Positions 45,214-54,752 of a stretch of 64,000 bases of DNA are shown one piece after another. The notes under the pieces are model-generated. The model was not told the DNA's origin and did not search any database. It was given only the letters and a program-made list of their open reading frames with translations. Within the stretch, counting starts at the first letter, position 1; each line of letters starts with the position of its first letter. Source of the DNA: Cryptomeria japonica (lineage: Eukaryota > Streptophyta > Pinopsida > Cupressales > Cupressaceae); NCBI RefSeq assembly GCF_030272615.1, contig NC_081415.1, forward strand, positions 231,701,303 through 231,765,302. The letters are read 5' to 3'. A program made the position numbers and the translations under genes.

Positions 45214-47268
45214 CTAATCATGAAGGGAAGATGTATGAAGAAAACTCATGATGAAAGGAATCTCTGAAAACTGCTCAAGTGTCCCCATGTCGATGCTGAA
45301 AGATACCCCTTCCAAAGGTGGTGAACTGCTCCACACTACTAAAAAAGGAACTCCAACACCTAGTGAAGATGAATGTAGAACAATGTCCAAAGACTCATGT
45401 GTCTCCTCAAAGAATAAAGAGACCTCCTCCAACTGCTGTACATAAGTATCCACAATCATGTCAACCTCGAAAGAATGATCATGTAGAGAATGAACAAGAG
45501 GGTCAGAGTGTGCCCTCGCAACAATCGAAGAAGGATCATCTTCATCAAAGAGAAGATGTATGTCATCAATGATGTCTCCCAAATCTGCAATGTAGGATTC
45601 CATAAACAAACCTGCAATATCTGTCATGTAATCATCCCATGAATCTGAAGCTGGAAGACAATGAATATCCTACTGCACTGAATCACATGAAGGCAAAACT
45701 GTCGCACTATTTGCATCATCAGGTGCAATAGGTGATGTGATATCAATATGAGAAGATGAAGTACAACACTCAAGAATGGGGTTACATGTGAGAATCCCCA
45801 TGTTCAAGTGTCCAAAGTTCTCCTCAAAATCTGAATCATCATGTGTAGAATCATCAAATGTGAAATCATCATCATCAACAAAATCTGAAAAGGAGTATAA
45901 TCGAGATGCATGATCAACCACCCCAGTTGCAATGATAGCTCTAGTCTCCATGTCTCTAATAAAAACTGAGTCAGGTGTGAACTCCACAACTCTCTTAGTT
46001 GTGCCATGTGTGATTTGATAGATAGAAAGGAGATTGTTTGTCAAGTGGGGTACACACAACACATCATTGAAGGAGTTATCCCCAATGTCAATAGATCCTT
46101 TCCCAATCACATCCATGTATGTATGATTCCCCATCAAAATCTGTGGCATGGTGCAAGGCTCAAATGTAGAGAACATAGATTGTGAAGATGCCATATGATG
46201 AGATGCCCCTGAATCTAGAAGCCATCTCTCTGAAGTATGATTTGTTGTAGCACATAGAGCTTTTCCTTTTCTTGTTCCAAAAGAGTGAGTCTTTCCACTT
46301 GTGGAAGCCATGAATGCTTGCCCTTTTCCTTTTGAATGTGAGGAAGTGGAAGTTGATGAATCATCCTTCTTGTAGACTTTAGGCAAATCAATGTTATGCT
46401 TTTTGATGATATGTGTAAGCTCATCAATCTTCTTAGTATGGCAACGATGTTCCTCATGACCAATCTTTTTACAATAAGCACAAGTAGGTCTCTCTCTCTT
46501 TGGTGAATTATCTTTCTTGGAAGAAGATGAATCTCCTTGTTGTGGAGAAGATGGTGCTTTTTCTTTAGGTTTTGATTGCCATTTCTTCTTGTTTGAGTTG
46601 TCCTTTCCTTGATTTCCTTTGTTCCCTTGATTTGCTACTAATGCTTGAGACTTAGAAGAAGCCTTAAGAATGCCCATGCTTATCAACTTAGTTTGTTCCA
46701 TCATCAACATTTCATTGAAAGCATCAAATGTAGGCATTTTGTAGCTTGAACCCATTGTCATCCTATGAGTTTGGAAACTAGAAACAAATGCTGCATATTC
46801 TTGTGGAAGCTTCCCTATCAAGTTGAATATCAATTGAGTATCCTTCTTATCAATGCCACAATCTTTGAGTTGTGCCCTCAACTCATTTGCCTTAGTGACA
46901 TAATCTTGTATAGTATCGAAGTTCTTGGGATCTAACATGGTGAGATCACTATCAATTTGATATCCCCTAATCTCATCAACTTGACCATACAAGTCTTGAA
47001 ACTTTTGCCAAGCATCCTTGATTAGAGTACATTTCTCAATATGAAAAATGAGATCCTTTGATACATACTTTCTTAAGGTACCAATTGCCATGATATTTTT
47101 AGTGAGCCAATCTAAGTGACCAACTGGATCAGCCTTAGGATCAGCTGGAGCAACAATAGTTCCATCAATGTAATGAGTGAGTCCTTTTTCCATAAGTTTA
47201 CTCCATGCATCAATTTTCCAAGTAGCATAGTTATGTGGAGTTAAGAGAGGAAACTTAGAAGAACCCAT
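45214..47268 (-). pseudogene. Element F gag-protease with one in-frame stop
   Basis: The frame opens at 47322, but the likely start is the inner Met at 47268 (MGSSKFPLLTPHNYATWKID), which begins like other copia gags; the upstream 18 residues are hydrophobic and probably leader. A UBN2-type gag domain covers the first ~200 residues (IKDAWQKFQDLYGQ, DYVTKANELRAQL). A Lys/Ser-rich linker and a complete zinc knuckle CAYCKKIGHEEHRC follow, then a retropepsin with LLDSGASHHMA. One stop at 45670 separates an in-frame acidic tail of ~150 residues (IIDDIHLLFDED) ending at 45214. No pre-integrase or integrase motif follows. It would form particles and mature them. The stop may be the natural end or a late mutation. 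Confidence 0.88.
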
Positions 47269-48005
47269 AGAAGCAAAAAGGAAAGAACACAAGAGCACAA
47301 AAGTACAAGAGACAAGAGACACCCCCCAAATTCAATCAATCAAAGTACCCCCCCTAAAGTGATGATTTTGGCACTTTATACTTAGTGCGATTACAATGAG
47401 CCACTTGCAAAACAAGGAAAAGTGGGCTTATGATGCAAATTTTACAACTTCTAAAATGAGATACAAGAGACTTCAATCAATAGTGCAATGAATCTAACTG
47501 AGATTCAAGCAAATACACAAGTACCAAGAGAGCCAAAAATGGCCAAGATCTGAAAATACAATTTCTAATTACAATGACATCAATCTGATAACATCATGTG
47601 AAAGTAGATGAAAAAATACGCACTTTCAAAAAAAACGGCACCTAAAAAGGAGGTTGGATGACCCCAAACGAAGCCTCTGAAGTTGCAAAAACTGGGATTA
47701 CTCAGGGACAGTCACCAAAAACTACATTTTCTGAAAAATTCGTGCATCAAAATCAAAAAATTCTTTCACCACTGCGGAGAGCACGAAATTCTAGCCCATT
47801 TCAAAAAAAATTGCACCCAAAAAGGAGCAAAAATGAGCAAGTTATGGCCATTTGAAGTTGAACTGCAAAATCAAAAATGCAAATGAGAGGGGGTCCAAAA
47901 ATTTTCAAACCCTGCTGATGTGGCGCTGACGTCAGCAAGTCACTGGGTTAAATTTGACGGTCATATGACCGTCGCCAAAACTTCGCTCCTCTGGCTGACT
48001 GGGTC

Positions 48006-48052
48006 GTCCGTACTGTACGGACAGTTGGCTGTGCGATCCGTATTGTACGGAT
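48006..48052. repeat. Two tandem palindromes built on TCCGTA/TACGGA in the F leader
   Basis: GTCCGTACTGTACGGAC (48006-48022, perfect 8-bp arms around one base) and ATCCGTATTGTACGGAT (48036-48052, one mismatch), spaced 30 bp apart. Could form small hairpins in leader RNA or bind a protein. Confidence 0.85.
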
Positions 48053-48099
48053 GCTGATGTGGTAGGGTGACTGGGCGATGATGTGGCGCGCTGACGTGT

Positions 48100-48560
48100 C
48101 TGTGTTTAGCCCACGGGCCGCGAGCCTCCTGCCACGTGGCGGGCGTGGATTCGCTTGCCTAGATGCCGCGTGGCGGAGGTAGCCTGAGGGAGGAGCCGAA
48201 GCGGAGGAGTGGAGGGCGCCGGCACGGAGGACGGGCGGAGACGGCGCTGCTGGGGCACGAAGCGACGGAGTCAGGGCCGCGCTGGAGGAGATGCGGGAGG
48301 CTGCGGGCTCGGAGCGGCGCGGGCCGGGAGGAGGCGGGATGTGCCGAGCTGCGCTCGGGCGGCGCCGGAGCAGAGGGAGCGGCGCAGAGAACCTGTAGGG
48401 ATGTGCCGGAGGCGGAGACTGAGAGACGGCAGCGGCGCGGGGACACGCAGCGGGAGGACGGCGTCGGAGGCCGCAGTGGGCGCCGGAGACGGGAGCTACC
48501 GGAAACCTGCGGATGGAGGCGGCACGGCTCTCGCCGCGGCAGACAGGTACGTACGAAACT
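48100..48560. other. GC- and CpG-rich block in the F leader
   Basis: Roughly 70% G+C over ~460 bp in a window that is otherwise AT-rich, with many CG dinucleotides on the + strand (gcgcgggccgggaggaggcggg). Not repeated in any other element here. No reading frame with a recognisable domain. Confidence 0.8.
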
Positions 48561-48985
48561 GTCAGCAGGTACGCTGCGGACCTGCAAATCACGGGAGCAT
48601 GGGGGGGGTCTGTGGATCCCCCAAAAACTTTTTTTTTTTTTTGAATTTTTTTTTATTTCAATTTTTTTTGCTCTTTTTCGAATTTTTTTTCAATTTTTTT
48701 GATTTTTCAATTTTTCCAAACAATTTCAGAAAAAACGAAATTTTTTTTTTTTTTTTTGAAAAATATATGAATATTCGAAAAATCCGTACGATTAGCAAAA
48801 TTGGGGAAAAAAATTTTCCTCACCAAAATAGGCCAACTTTATAACCAAAATTCATGGAAACGGCCTTCTGGACGCAATGGAGAGGTCGGATCTGGTCTAG
48901 GACACCTCCAAATGATGATGCTCCTCAGATCTACCTCTTGACGTCACAATAATGCCTCTTCAAGACGAATCAATGAGACTCCAAT

Positions 48986-48998
48986 AGCTCTGATACCA
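48986..48998 (-). other. Element F primer-binding site (tRNA-Met type)
   Basis: Minus-strand TGGTATCAGAGCT directly abuts the LTR. Confidence 0.9.
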
Positions 48999-49497
48999 TG
49001 TTGGATTTTGCCAAGATCAAGAGGTCAATGAAATGTACAAGATAGAGACATAATATGGGATAAGAATAAACTATATTCTCATCAATAGAAAAATGATCAA
49101 CAATCAACTGGATTATCTCTATTGTTTCATACAATGTAGATGAGCCTGCTTATATAGGCAAGGCTAGGGATATGTATGAGCACACAAATATGACATGTGG
49201 CTCAATAAGAAACAAGGGTAGGTAGGAAATAGGTGTGGGTAGGTAGGAGAAATAATATAATATTCCACATGAGGTGGATCACCCACCGAAGGTGGAATTA
49301 TCACTCCACAATAAGTGGATATGATAGTGTAATAACAAGATCAACACCATAAGAGGTGGAATTTCTCCTACACACACTATCCCAATGTGGCACAAACACC
49401 CAAGTGTCTCATATCCAAACTATTATGAAATGCATTATCCTAAGTAAACTTAAATAAGTGTAATAATATCCATGATGAATAATTATTTACACCAACA
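48999..49497 (-). repeat. Element F 5' LTR (499 bp)
   Basis: Nearly identical to 44267-44765. Minus-strand TATA box TATATAAG at 49149-49156 would drive the element RNA. Confidence 0.95.
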
Positions 49498-49502
49498 GGT
49501 CA

Positions 49503-50703
49503 TACGATTCAAATGACCCTACAAAGACTTTTATAATTCTTCAAACACTCATTTAACCCCAAGAGATTTCATTGGTTTTAGACCCCCAAGTGTTCGTACA
49601 ATGCCCTAACCCAGAAATGAGGTTTTACTATGGTTTTAAAGGCTTCTAGGACTGTGATTGTTCAACTTGGTGAAAAGGTCATCTAATGGATTTGTCAAGG
49701 TTTCTCCTTTCATCTACAACTCTGTATGGACCTCATGATCCATGCCAAATGCTTAGGTTAGGTTTTTGGTTTCACCCCTGCATTCTTTCATCATTTTTCA
49801 CCTTGTCTTTCCTAGCCGGGTTGCAACAGGACTCGCCTAGGGCAAGGAAGAAAAAATAGAAAAATTCATTTCCAGAACTCCTCCCTGCATATTTACAATG
49901 TACATTGGGTTTCCTACTATTTCCTAATAGTCCATGATGATTGCATGGTGGGATTTTATGGGGCAACCATTTTTCAAAGGTATATTATTTACAAGCCAAA
50001 ACTGGCTGCTTGAAGACAAAACAGTAAAAAAGCTAATAAAATCTATCAACAAAGCATCAAATTGATTGAATGACACTATAACACACCATAGAACAACTAT
50101 CCAAGTTTGGATCAATGGATTCATTCCATTTTTATACACTCTTTAATGCAAAATAGGACAAAACACTAATAACAGTCCGAAAATGAGTGGTTTCAAATTG
50201 TCATTTACAAAGATCAATGCTTCCAACCTTTGTATCTGTATAAGGGAGGGTTTAAATAGTATTCTCACATGTGGAGGCATCTTAGGTCAATGTTTTAACC
50301 CTAACTCCACTGCTAAGCTCTTTTAGGACCAAGTTGTCATGACAACTTTTATAAAAAAAATTCACATCTTGCCTTTCTAACTTAGGAAACCTATTACAAA
50401 TCATTACTAACTTCTTTTTAAACATTTATAAGGCTTTTTTGAACCCCTCTAACACTTTATCCAACCTATGCCTCTTTTGACCATCTAGAAGGCATCATTG
50501 ACTACTCAAACCAAGAACAACCAACAAAGTGCAAACCTAGAAAGAAACCAACTAAACTAGGCCTACACTTGACTCAACCTAGACTCTAATCACACAAATT
50601 GGACCCTCCTGGAGTCCTTATTGGAAATCTAACTTGGCTAAGGTCAGTACAAGCCAAAATTGAAGAAGGACTATTAGCCTAAGTCCTAGGTGCTCCTGCA
50701 CCA
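49503..50703 (-). repeat. Element D 5' LTR, part 2
   Basis: Resumes after the second ggtca and matches 30446-31644. Ends GCTCCTGCACCA, followed by the TSD atcac. Confidence 0.9.
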
Positions 50704-50708
50704 ATCAC

Positions 50709-52151
50709 CAAGAAAGGCTTTGCGGTTTCCTTCCCTTGCCTCGATCTGCTCAACTAGTCTGTGCTGGATATCTGTTGTCCGTTTGACCTCGAGACACAAA
50801 CCTCTAATGCACATCCCGTGACTCACACAGTCAACATAAATTTCGACCTATCACCAACTACCTCACTGATACATCACACCTACTCGTTCATGCTTGCCAC
50901 TTCACCTCCACGTGGCCCCTTTGTCGGCATGCACCTTTGCTAAGTCATCAGTGTCGGTCATCGACCAACACACAATATCGGATTCACCTACCGGTTCACA
51001 AGCTTTGTCAGTTATACCCTAACCAGTCTGCTTTCAACCTTGCACTTTGCTTCTCTTCCGATGGAACACTCAACCGGTCAGCACACTTGCTAACCTACCT
51101 TATGCACATCCTTATCAGATGGGAGTCTTTCTGCATCTGCACTTTGTCCCTATTACCAGTGGACATACTTACCGGTAAACACCTTCGATGACATCATGTC
51201 ATCAACCTTCAATTGTTTCCATCTTAGGCATCTTCATGCCGACTGCACTCTCTATCTGCAGCTGCTCAGCCTTGCCTTCTTCATCATCATCCTATACCAT
51301 ATCTCAACTGGTTTGTCAAAGTGACAAACCTATCACTTCTTTACCTGTCTTGACAACTCATCATGCCTTCTCTGTCTGTCCAGTGCATAATCTTGATTTC
51401 ATGCACTTGAGGCATCTTTGTGATTCACCAATAGATCCGATGTGAGCCTTCAAACACCCGCCTTTAACTCTTATGTCTTATCTCATAGAACTATGATGCA
51501 CACTTTGCATAATAGGAGATAAGCTCCACTTACTAGTGGGAGTGGATCTTTGTCATATGCATCTTACCATGCACCAATGTGGCTTCCTTGTTTGAGCAGC
51601 ACACCTCCAAACAGGCACATGTGATCAGGTTGGGGCACATTCACTGTCAGTCATCTCTTCAAATGGTGACTGCACCTTTATCTGGTGGGAGTCCAGTTAT
51701 TTTGCATCCACACAACATACCAGTGACCTGTACATCCTTTTCCTTTAGTGTTGATGTGATTTAGATAACATTCCACCTCTTCATCACAAACAACAGCTCA
51801 ACATCTTGCTTATCCTGCTTATACACTAGTCATAGGCTTGTCGGTTGACAACCACTCACTTGGTTGACTTATCTTCTCCATGTCAACACATCACTTGCTA
51901 GTTGACATACTCACCTTATCGGTAATAAACTGTACCGGTAACCTGTTCATATCTTCAGCACAAGTCAAACACTAACTTGTGTACCGTTGACATCAATGGA
52001 ATGGCATTCTCTCGCTTACCTTACCAGTGTTCTGCAACACAAGGTGATATCAAAGACATCTCATCCTCTATGCATCCAGGACAGTGTTGCACATACATCT
52101 CTTATACCAGTAACCATCCTATACCGGTTGACATCGATGACAATGCCAACA
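50709..52151 (-). repeat. Element G 5' LTR, part 2
   Basis: Resumes after the second atcac. No coding frame; scattered accggt motifs. It ends GACAATGCCAACA, the same terminal CCAACA as other copia LTRs here. attaa (52152-52156) should be one TSD copy. With part 1 the LTR is about 2.45 kb. Confidence 0.7.
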
Positions 52152-52977
52152 ATTAACAGTCATTGTGGAATTTTCTGATGTTACCAGAGTAATTGGATCA
52201 ATGCTCTGTACTGATTCTTGCACAACTGGTTCTGATTAGACACTTTCATCTTTCAGTCCAGTCATATGATCTGATCTGATTATTACCTTACTCATCCACT
52301 TTGATATTTATGCTTTCCATTATCCTATTCAATCTTTTGTTATAACATCTATATGCTTTACTCTTAGTAGAATAACCCAAAAATATTCCTTCATCACATC
52401 TAGGATCAAATTTCCCTAGTGCATCATCTCTTTTAATATAGCATTTGCATCCAAAAATTCTGAAATATTTGACACTAGGAGTATGACCGAACCATAATTC
52501 ATAAGGAGTCTTACCAGTATCACCTTTTATGTGTACTCTCTTGAAAGTGTATACCACTGTATTGATAGCTTCTCTCCAATAGATATTAGACAATTTGGCT
52601 TCCATCGTCATTGACCTTGCAACATCTAAGATAGTTTTGTTCTTCCTTTCCACTATTCTATGCTTCTCACAAAATTTGTTGAACTCACCGGATGTAAATT
52701 CACCGCCTTGATTTGATCTTAAACATTTTATCTTCAATCTTGTTTCCGTCTCAACCATATCTTTGAAAATTTTGAATTTCTCAAGAGCTTCTGATTTTTC
52801 TTTCAAAAATGCAACCCACATCATTCTAGAGTAATCATCAATAAGCAACATAAAGTATCTATCACCTTGAAAACTTGTAGTCCTTGCCAGTCCACACAGA
52901 TCAGTATGAATAAGATCAAGAATTTTATTAGATCTATCATGTATGCTTCTGAAAGAATTTCTAACTTGCTTACCCAT
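52152..52977 (-). pseudogene. Element C integrase
   Basis: Frame 52977-52288: MGKQVRNSF, LDLIHTDLCG (first Asp), LIDDYSRMMWVAFLK, LRSNQGGEFTSGEF and VERKNKTILDVARSM (Glu). The second catalytic Asp (usual LRSDxGGEF) is Asn. About 14 residues that normally sit between CEKH.I and VERKN (the PQQNG block) are deleted in frame. The C-terminal GKFDPRCDEGIFLGYSTKSKAYR block is intact. After a stop at 52288 the linker continues in another frame (EPVVQESVQSIDP) to 52152. A stop (AAA to TAA) separates it from the upstream frame. Confidence 0.9.
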
Positions 52978-53614
52978 TTAACATTCTCTACATACTGGAA
53001 TATGAGGTTTGATAATCTTGGGCAAATCTCTGACAGCTTGAGTTGAACCAATCTTCACTATGCAATCAAAATTCACGTGACACATCCTCTTATGCCATAG
53101 CCAACTTTCATCAATCTGAACAATCAAGCAAGCCTTCTCACCGGAGTTCAAATGAAAGATGTTTCCTTTAGTCTTAATTCCAGATGCAATTTCCAAAGTA
53201 GATCTATTGATAATCTTGCACTTTCCATATTTTAATTGTAAAAGAAACCCTCTATCCACCATCTGACCTACACTCATAAGATTATGCTTCAAACCTTCAA
53301 CATAATAAACATTGTCAGTATTAGTCTTACCATGCAAGGATATTGTTCCTTCGCCTTTGATCCTGCATGCCTTGTTGTCTCCAAATCTGACTAGTCCACC
53401 ATCAAATTCTTGCAAAGATAGGAATTTGCTCTTGTCGCTAGTCATGTGATGTGAGCAACCACTGTCTATAACCCATTCACCCTTTTCTTCAATTTTAGTA
53501 GTTAGAGACTTCTCCTCAAAATGATTTGCATCGATGACAGGTTCTAGAGAATCATCCTTGATAGAAATAAAGACCCAATCTTTACCAGAGCTTCCATTAC
53601 CGGATCCACTCACA

Positions 53615-53684
<70 letters not shown>

Positions 53685-53928
53685 TAGTAATACCAAAATC
53701 ATCATTACCAGCATAGTAACATGATTTATCCTTATTCCTTCTAAATCTAGGTCTGCTCCGATATTCCGGATTAGGTTTATAATTCCTCATAAATCTTTCT
53801 TGATTCCTAGCAGCTCTTTTAGGACATCTAGAAGCAAAATGACCAATCTTATTGCATGAAAAAACATTTAAAAGGAACTTTTCCTTCATACTTACTTCCA
53901 ACCAGTCCTTTAGGGATTCTTCTGGCAA
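52978..53928 (-). pseudogene. Element C zinc knuckle end, protease and pre-integrase domain
   Basis: Starts in the zinc knuckle (SCNKIGHFASRC, with a one-base insertion in a T run displacing its first Cys). A basic stretch and an exact 22-copy GAT run encoding poly-Asp follow. The retropepsin site is VIDSGCSHHMTSDKSKF. The pre-integrase domain has LWHKRMCHVNF and VCREC. It ends at a TAA that replaces the Lys codon before MGKQ. Known roles: Gag-Pol cleavage and integrase N-terminal zinc binding. Confidence 0.9.
53618..53683. repeat. (TCA)22 microsatellite in element C
   Basis: 66 bp of uninterrupted tca (gat on the coding strand), encoding poly-Asp in the linker before the protease. It keeps the reading frame. 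Confidence 0.97.
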
Positions 53929-54697
53929 TCAGGGATTCCAACTCTTCAAGTTCTTTGTCTTCTCTCTCAATGTCTTCCAATTCTTTAGCATATAGTTCGT
54001 TCCAGTTTATCTTCTACTTACCGGAGGTAGATGCTCTAAATGCAGTCTCAATTTTAGTAGCACTCTGATCTCCAAGTTCCTCAAGTTCAAAATCAATCAA
54101 TTACCCAAGTAATGTATCTTTGGTAATAGGGGTATTTGACATTGTTCGGAGTTCATTTATTGCAGTAGCCTTCATTTTGTAAGCCGGAGGTAGAACTCTC
54201 AGAATCTTTGACATAACCTCATCCTCATTAATATTTCCACTGCAACATTTGATTCCCATGACAATCTCATTCACTCTATCCATGAAATAATTTATCTTCT
54301 CATCTTCTTCCATATTCAAAGTTTCATATCTCACCCGGTAACCTTCAAGTTTTGCAATCTTAACTACTTGGTCACCTTCATAAAGAGTTTCAAGCTTCAA
54401 TCAGATCTGCTTTGCATTTTCCAATCTTATGACATTCAACAACTTCTCATCTGATAGGGCACTTAACAATGCTTCTATCACTCTCACATCATTATCAGCT
54501 TTCTTCTGCTCATCAGGAGGTGCCAAAGTTCCAGAATTAGGATCATGAGGTGTATACCCTTTCTCTGTTATCTCCCAAACTTCAACTCCAAGACATCTTA
54601 GATGAATCTTCATTCCCTCCTTCCATATATTGTAATTTGTACCATCAAATCTATGACTCTCCTTTCAGTAGGGATTAAATATAGAAGTTGATGCCAT
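53929..54697 (-). pseudogene. Element C gag
   Basis: ATG at 54697-54695 (MASTSIFNPY, then a stop after ten codons). The gag domain continues in the same frame: FDGTNYNIWKEGMKIHLRCL, VRVIEALLSALSD, KLETLYEGD, FMDRVNEIVMGIK and ILRVLPPAYKMK, all typical UBN2 blocks. Stops at ~54667, 54401, 54101 and near 54020, plus the zinc-knuckle frameshift, break it. Particle-forming protein. Confidence 0.88.
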
Positions 54698-54738
54698 CAC
54701 ATCTCCTCAAGCGATTAAGCTTCTGCAGAAAGAACCTC

Positions 54739-54752
54739 TCTTTGATACCAAT
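54739..54752 (-). other. Element C primer-binding site (tRNA-Met-like)
   Basis: Minus-strand TTGGTATCAAAGAG next to LTR start 54753. Confidence 0.8.

Larger units (their letters stand above)
47269..48985 (-). other. Element F 1.7-kb untranslated leader
   Basis: Lies between PBS and gag start. From the PBS: AT-rich with poly-T runs (48627-48760), then the GC-rich block, then palindromes, then ordinary sequence. Open frames over the GC-rich block on both strands (for example 48592-47948 and 48163-48702) are Arg/Pro/Ala-rich and look like composition artefacts. Confidence 0.65.
44267..49497 (-). mobile_element. Element F: young gag-protease-only copia element, TSD ggtca
   Basis: 499-bp LTRs at 44267-44765 and 48999-49497. 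Perfect TSD ggtca (44262-44266, 49498-49502). tRNA-Met PBS and PPT in place. The LTRs differ at about three positions by eye, all G/A, so this is the most recent insertion of the window. The interior has one gag-protease frame and a long GC-rich leader. Integrase, RT and RNase H are absent, so it needed a helper. Confidence 0.94.
30021..50703 (-). mobile_element. Element D: chromodomain Ty3/gypsy retrotransposon, split by E and F, TSD atcac
   Basis: LTRs at 30021-31644 and 43844-44266 plus 49503-50703. Perfect TSD atcac at 30016-30020 and 50704-50708. Minus-strand order: 5' LTR, tRNA-Met-like PBS, coiled coil and gag, zinc knuckle, protease, RT-RNase H, integrase, chromodomain, PPT, 3' LTR. 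This is the chromovirus layout. Element E interrupts gag and element F interrupts the 5' LTR. Catalytic residues are lost in RT, RNase H and integrase. Confidence 0.93.
6954..52151 (-). mobile_element. Element G: copia LTR retrotransposon split by elements D and H (and probably A)
   Basis: After removing the nested elements, G consists of a 5' LTR (29010-30020 joined to 50709-52151), a tRNA-Met PBS (28995-29009), gag (28964-28736 joined to 9671-8696), a zinc-knuckle region (8353-7922) and about 1 kb of decayed sequence ending at 6954, where element A begins. Its right end (52151) interrupts the pol gene of element C. Its protease, integrase, RT and 3' LTR are not seen. They are either left of the window or were never part of this copy. 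Confidence 0.8.

Noticed and set aside
48163-48844. Long overlapping frames on both strands over the GC-rich block
   Set aside because: Arg/Pro/Ala-rich translations on both strands come from high GC with few stop codons. No domain is recognisable.
52288-52977. Integrase gene considered part of element G
   Set aside because: It continues upstream into the gag and LTR of element C. The G LTR starts only at 52151 and interrupts it.
53534-53716. Poly-Ser frame on the + strand
   Set aside because: It is the reverse reading of the poly-Asp GAT run in element C.
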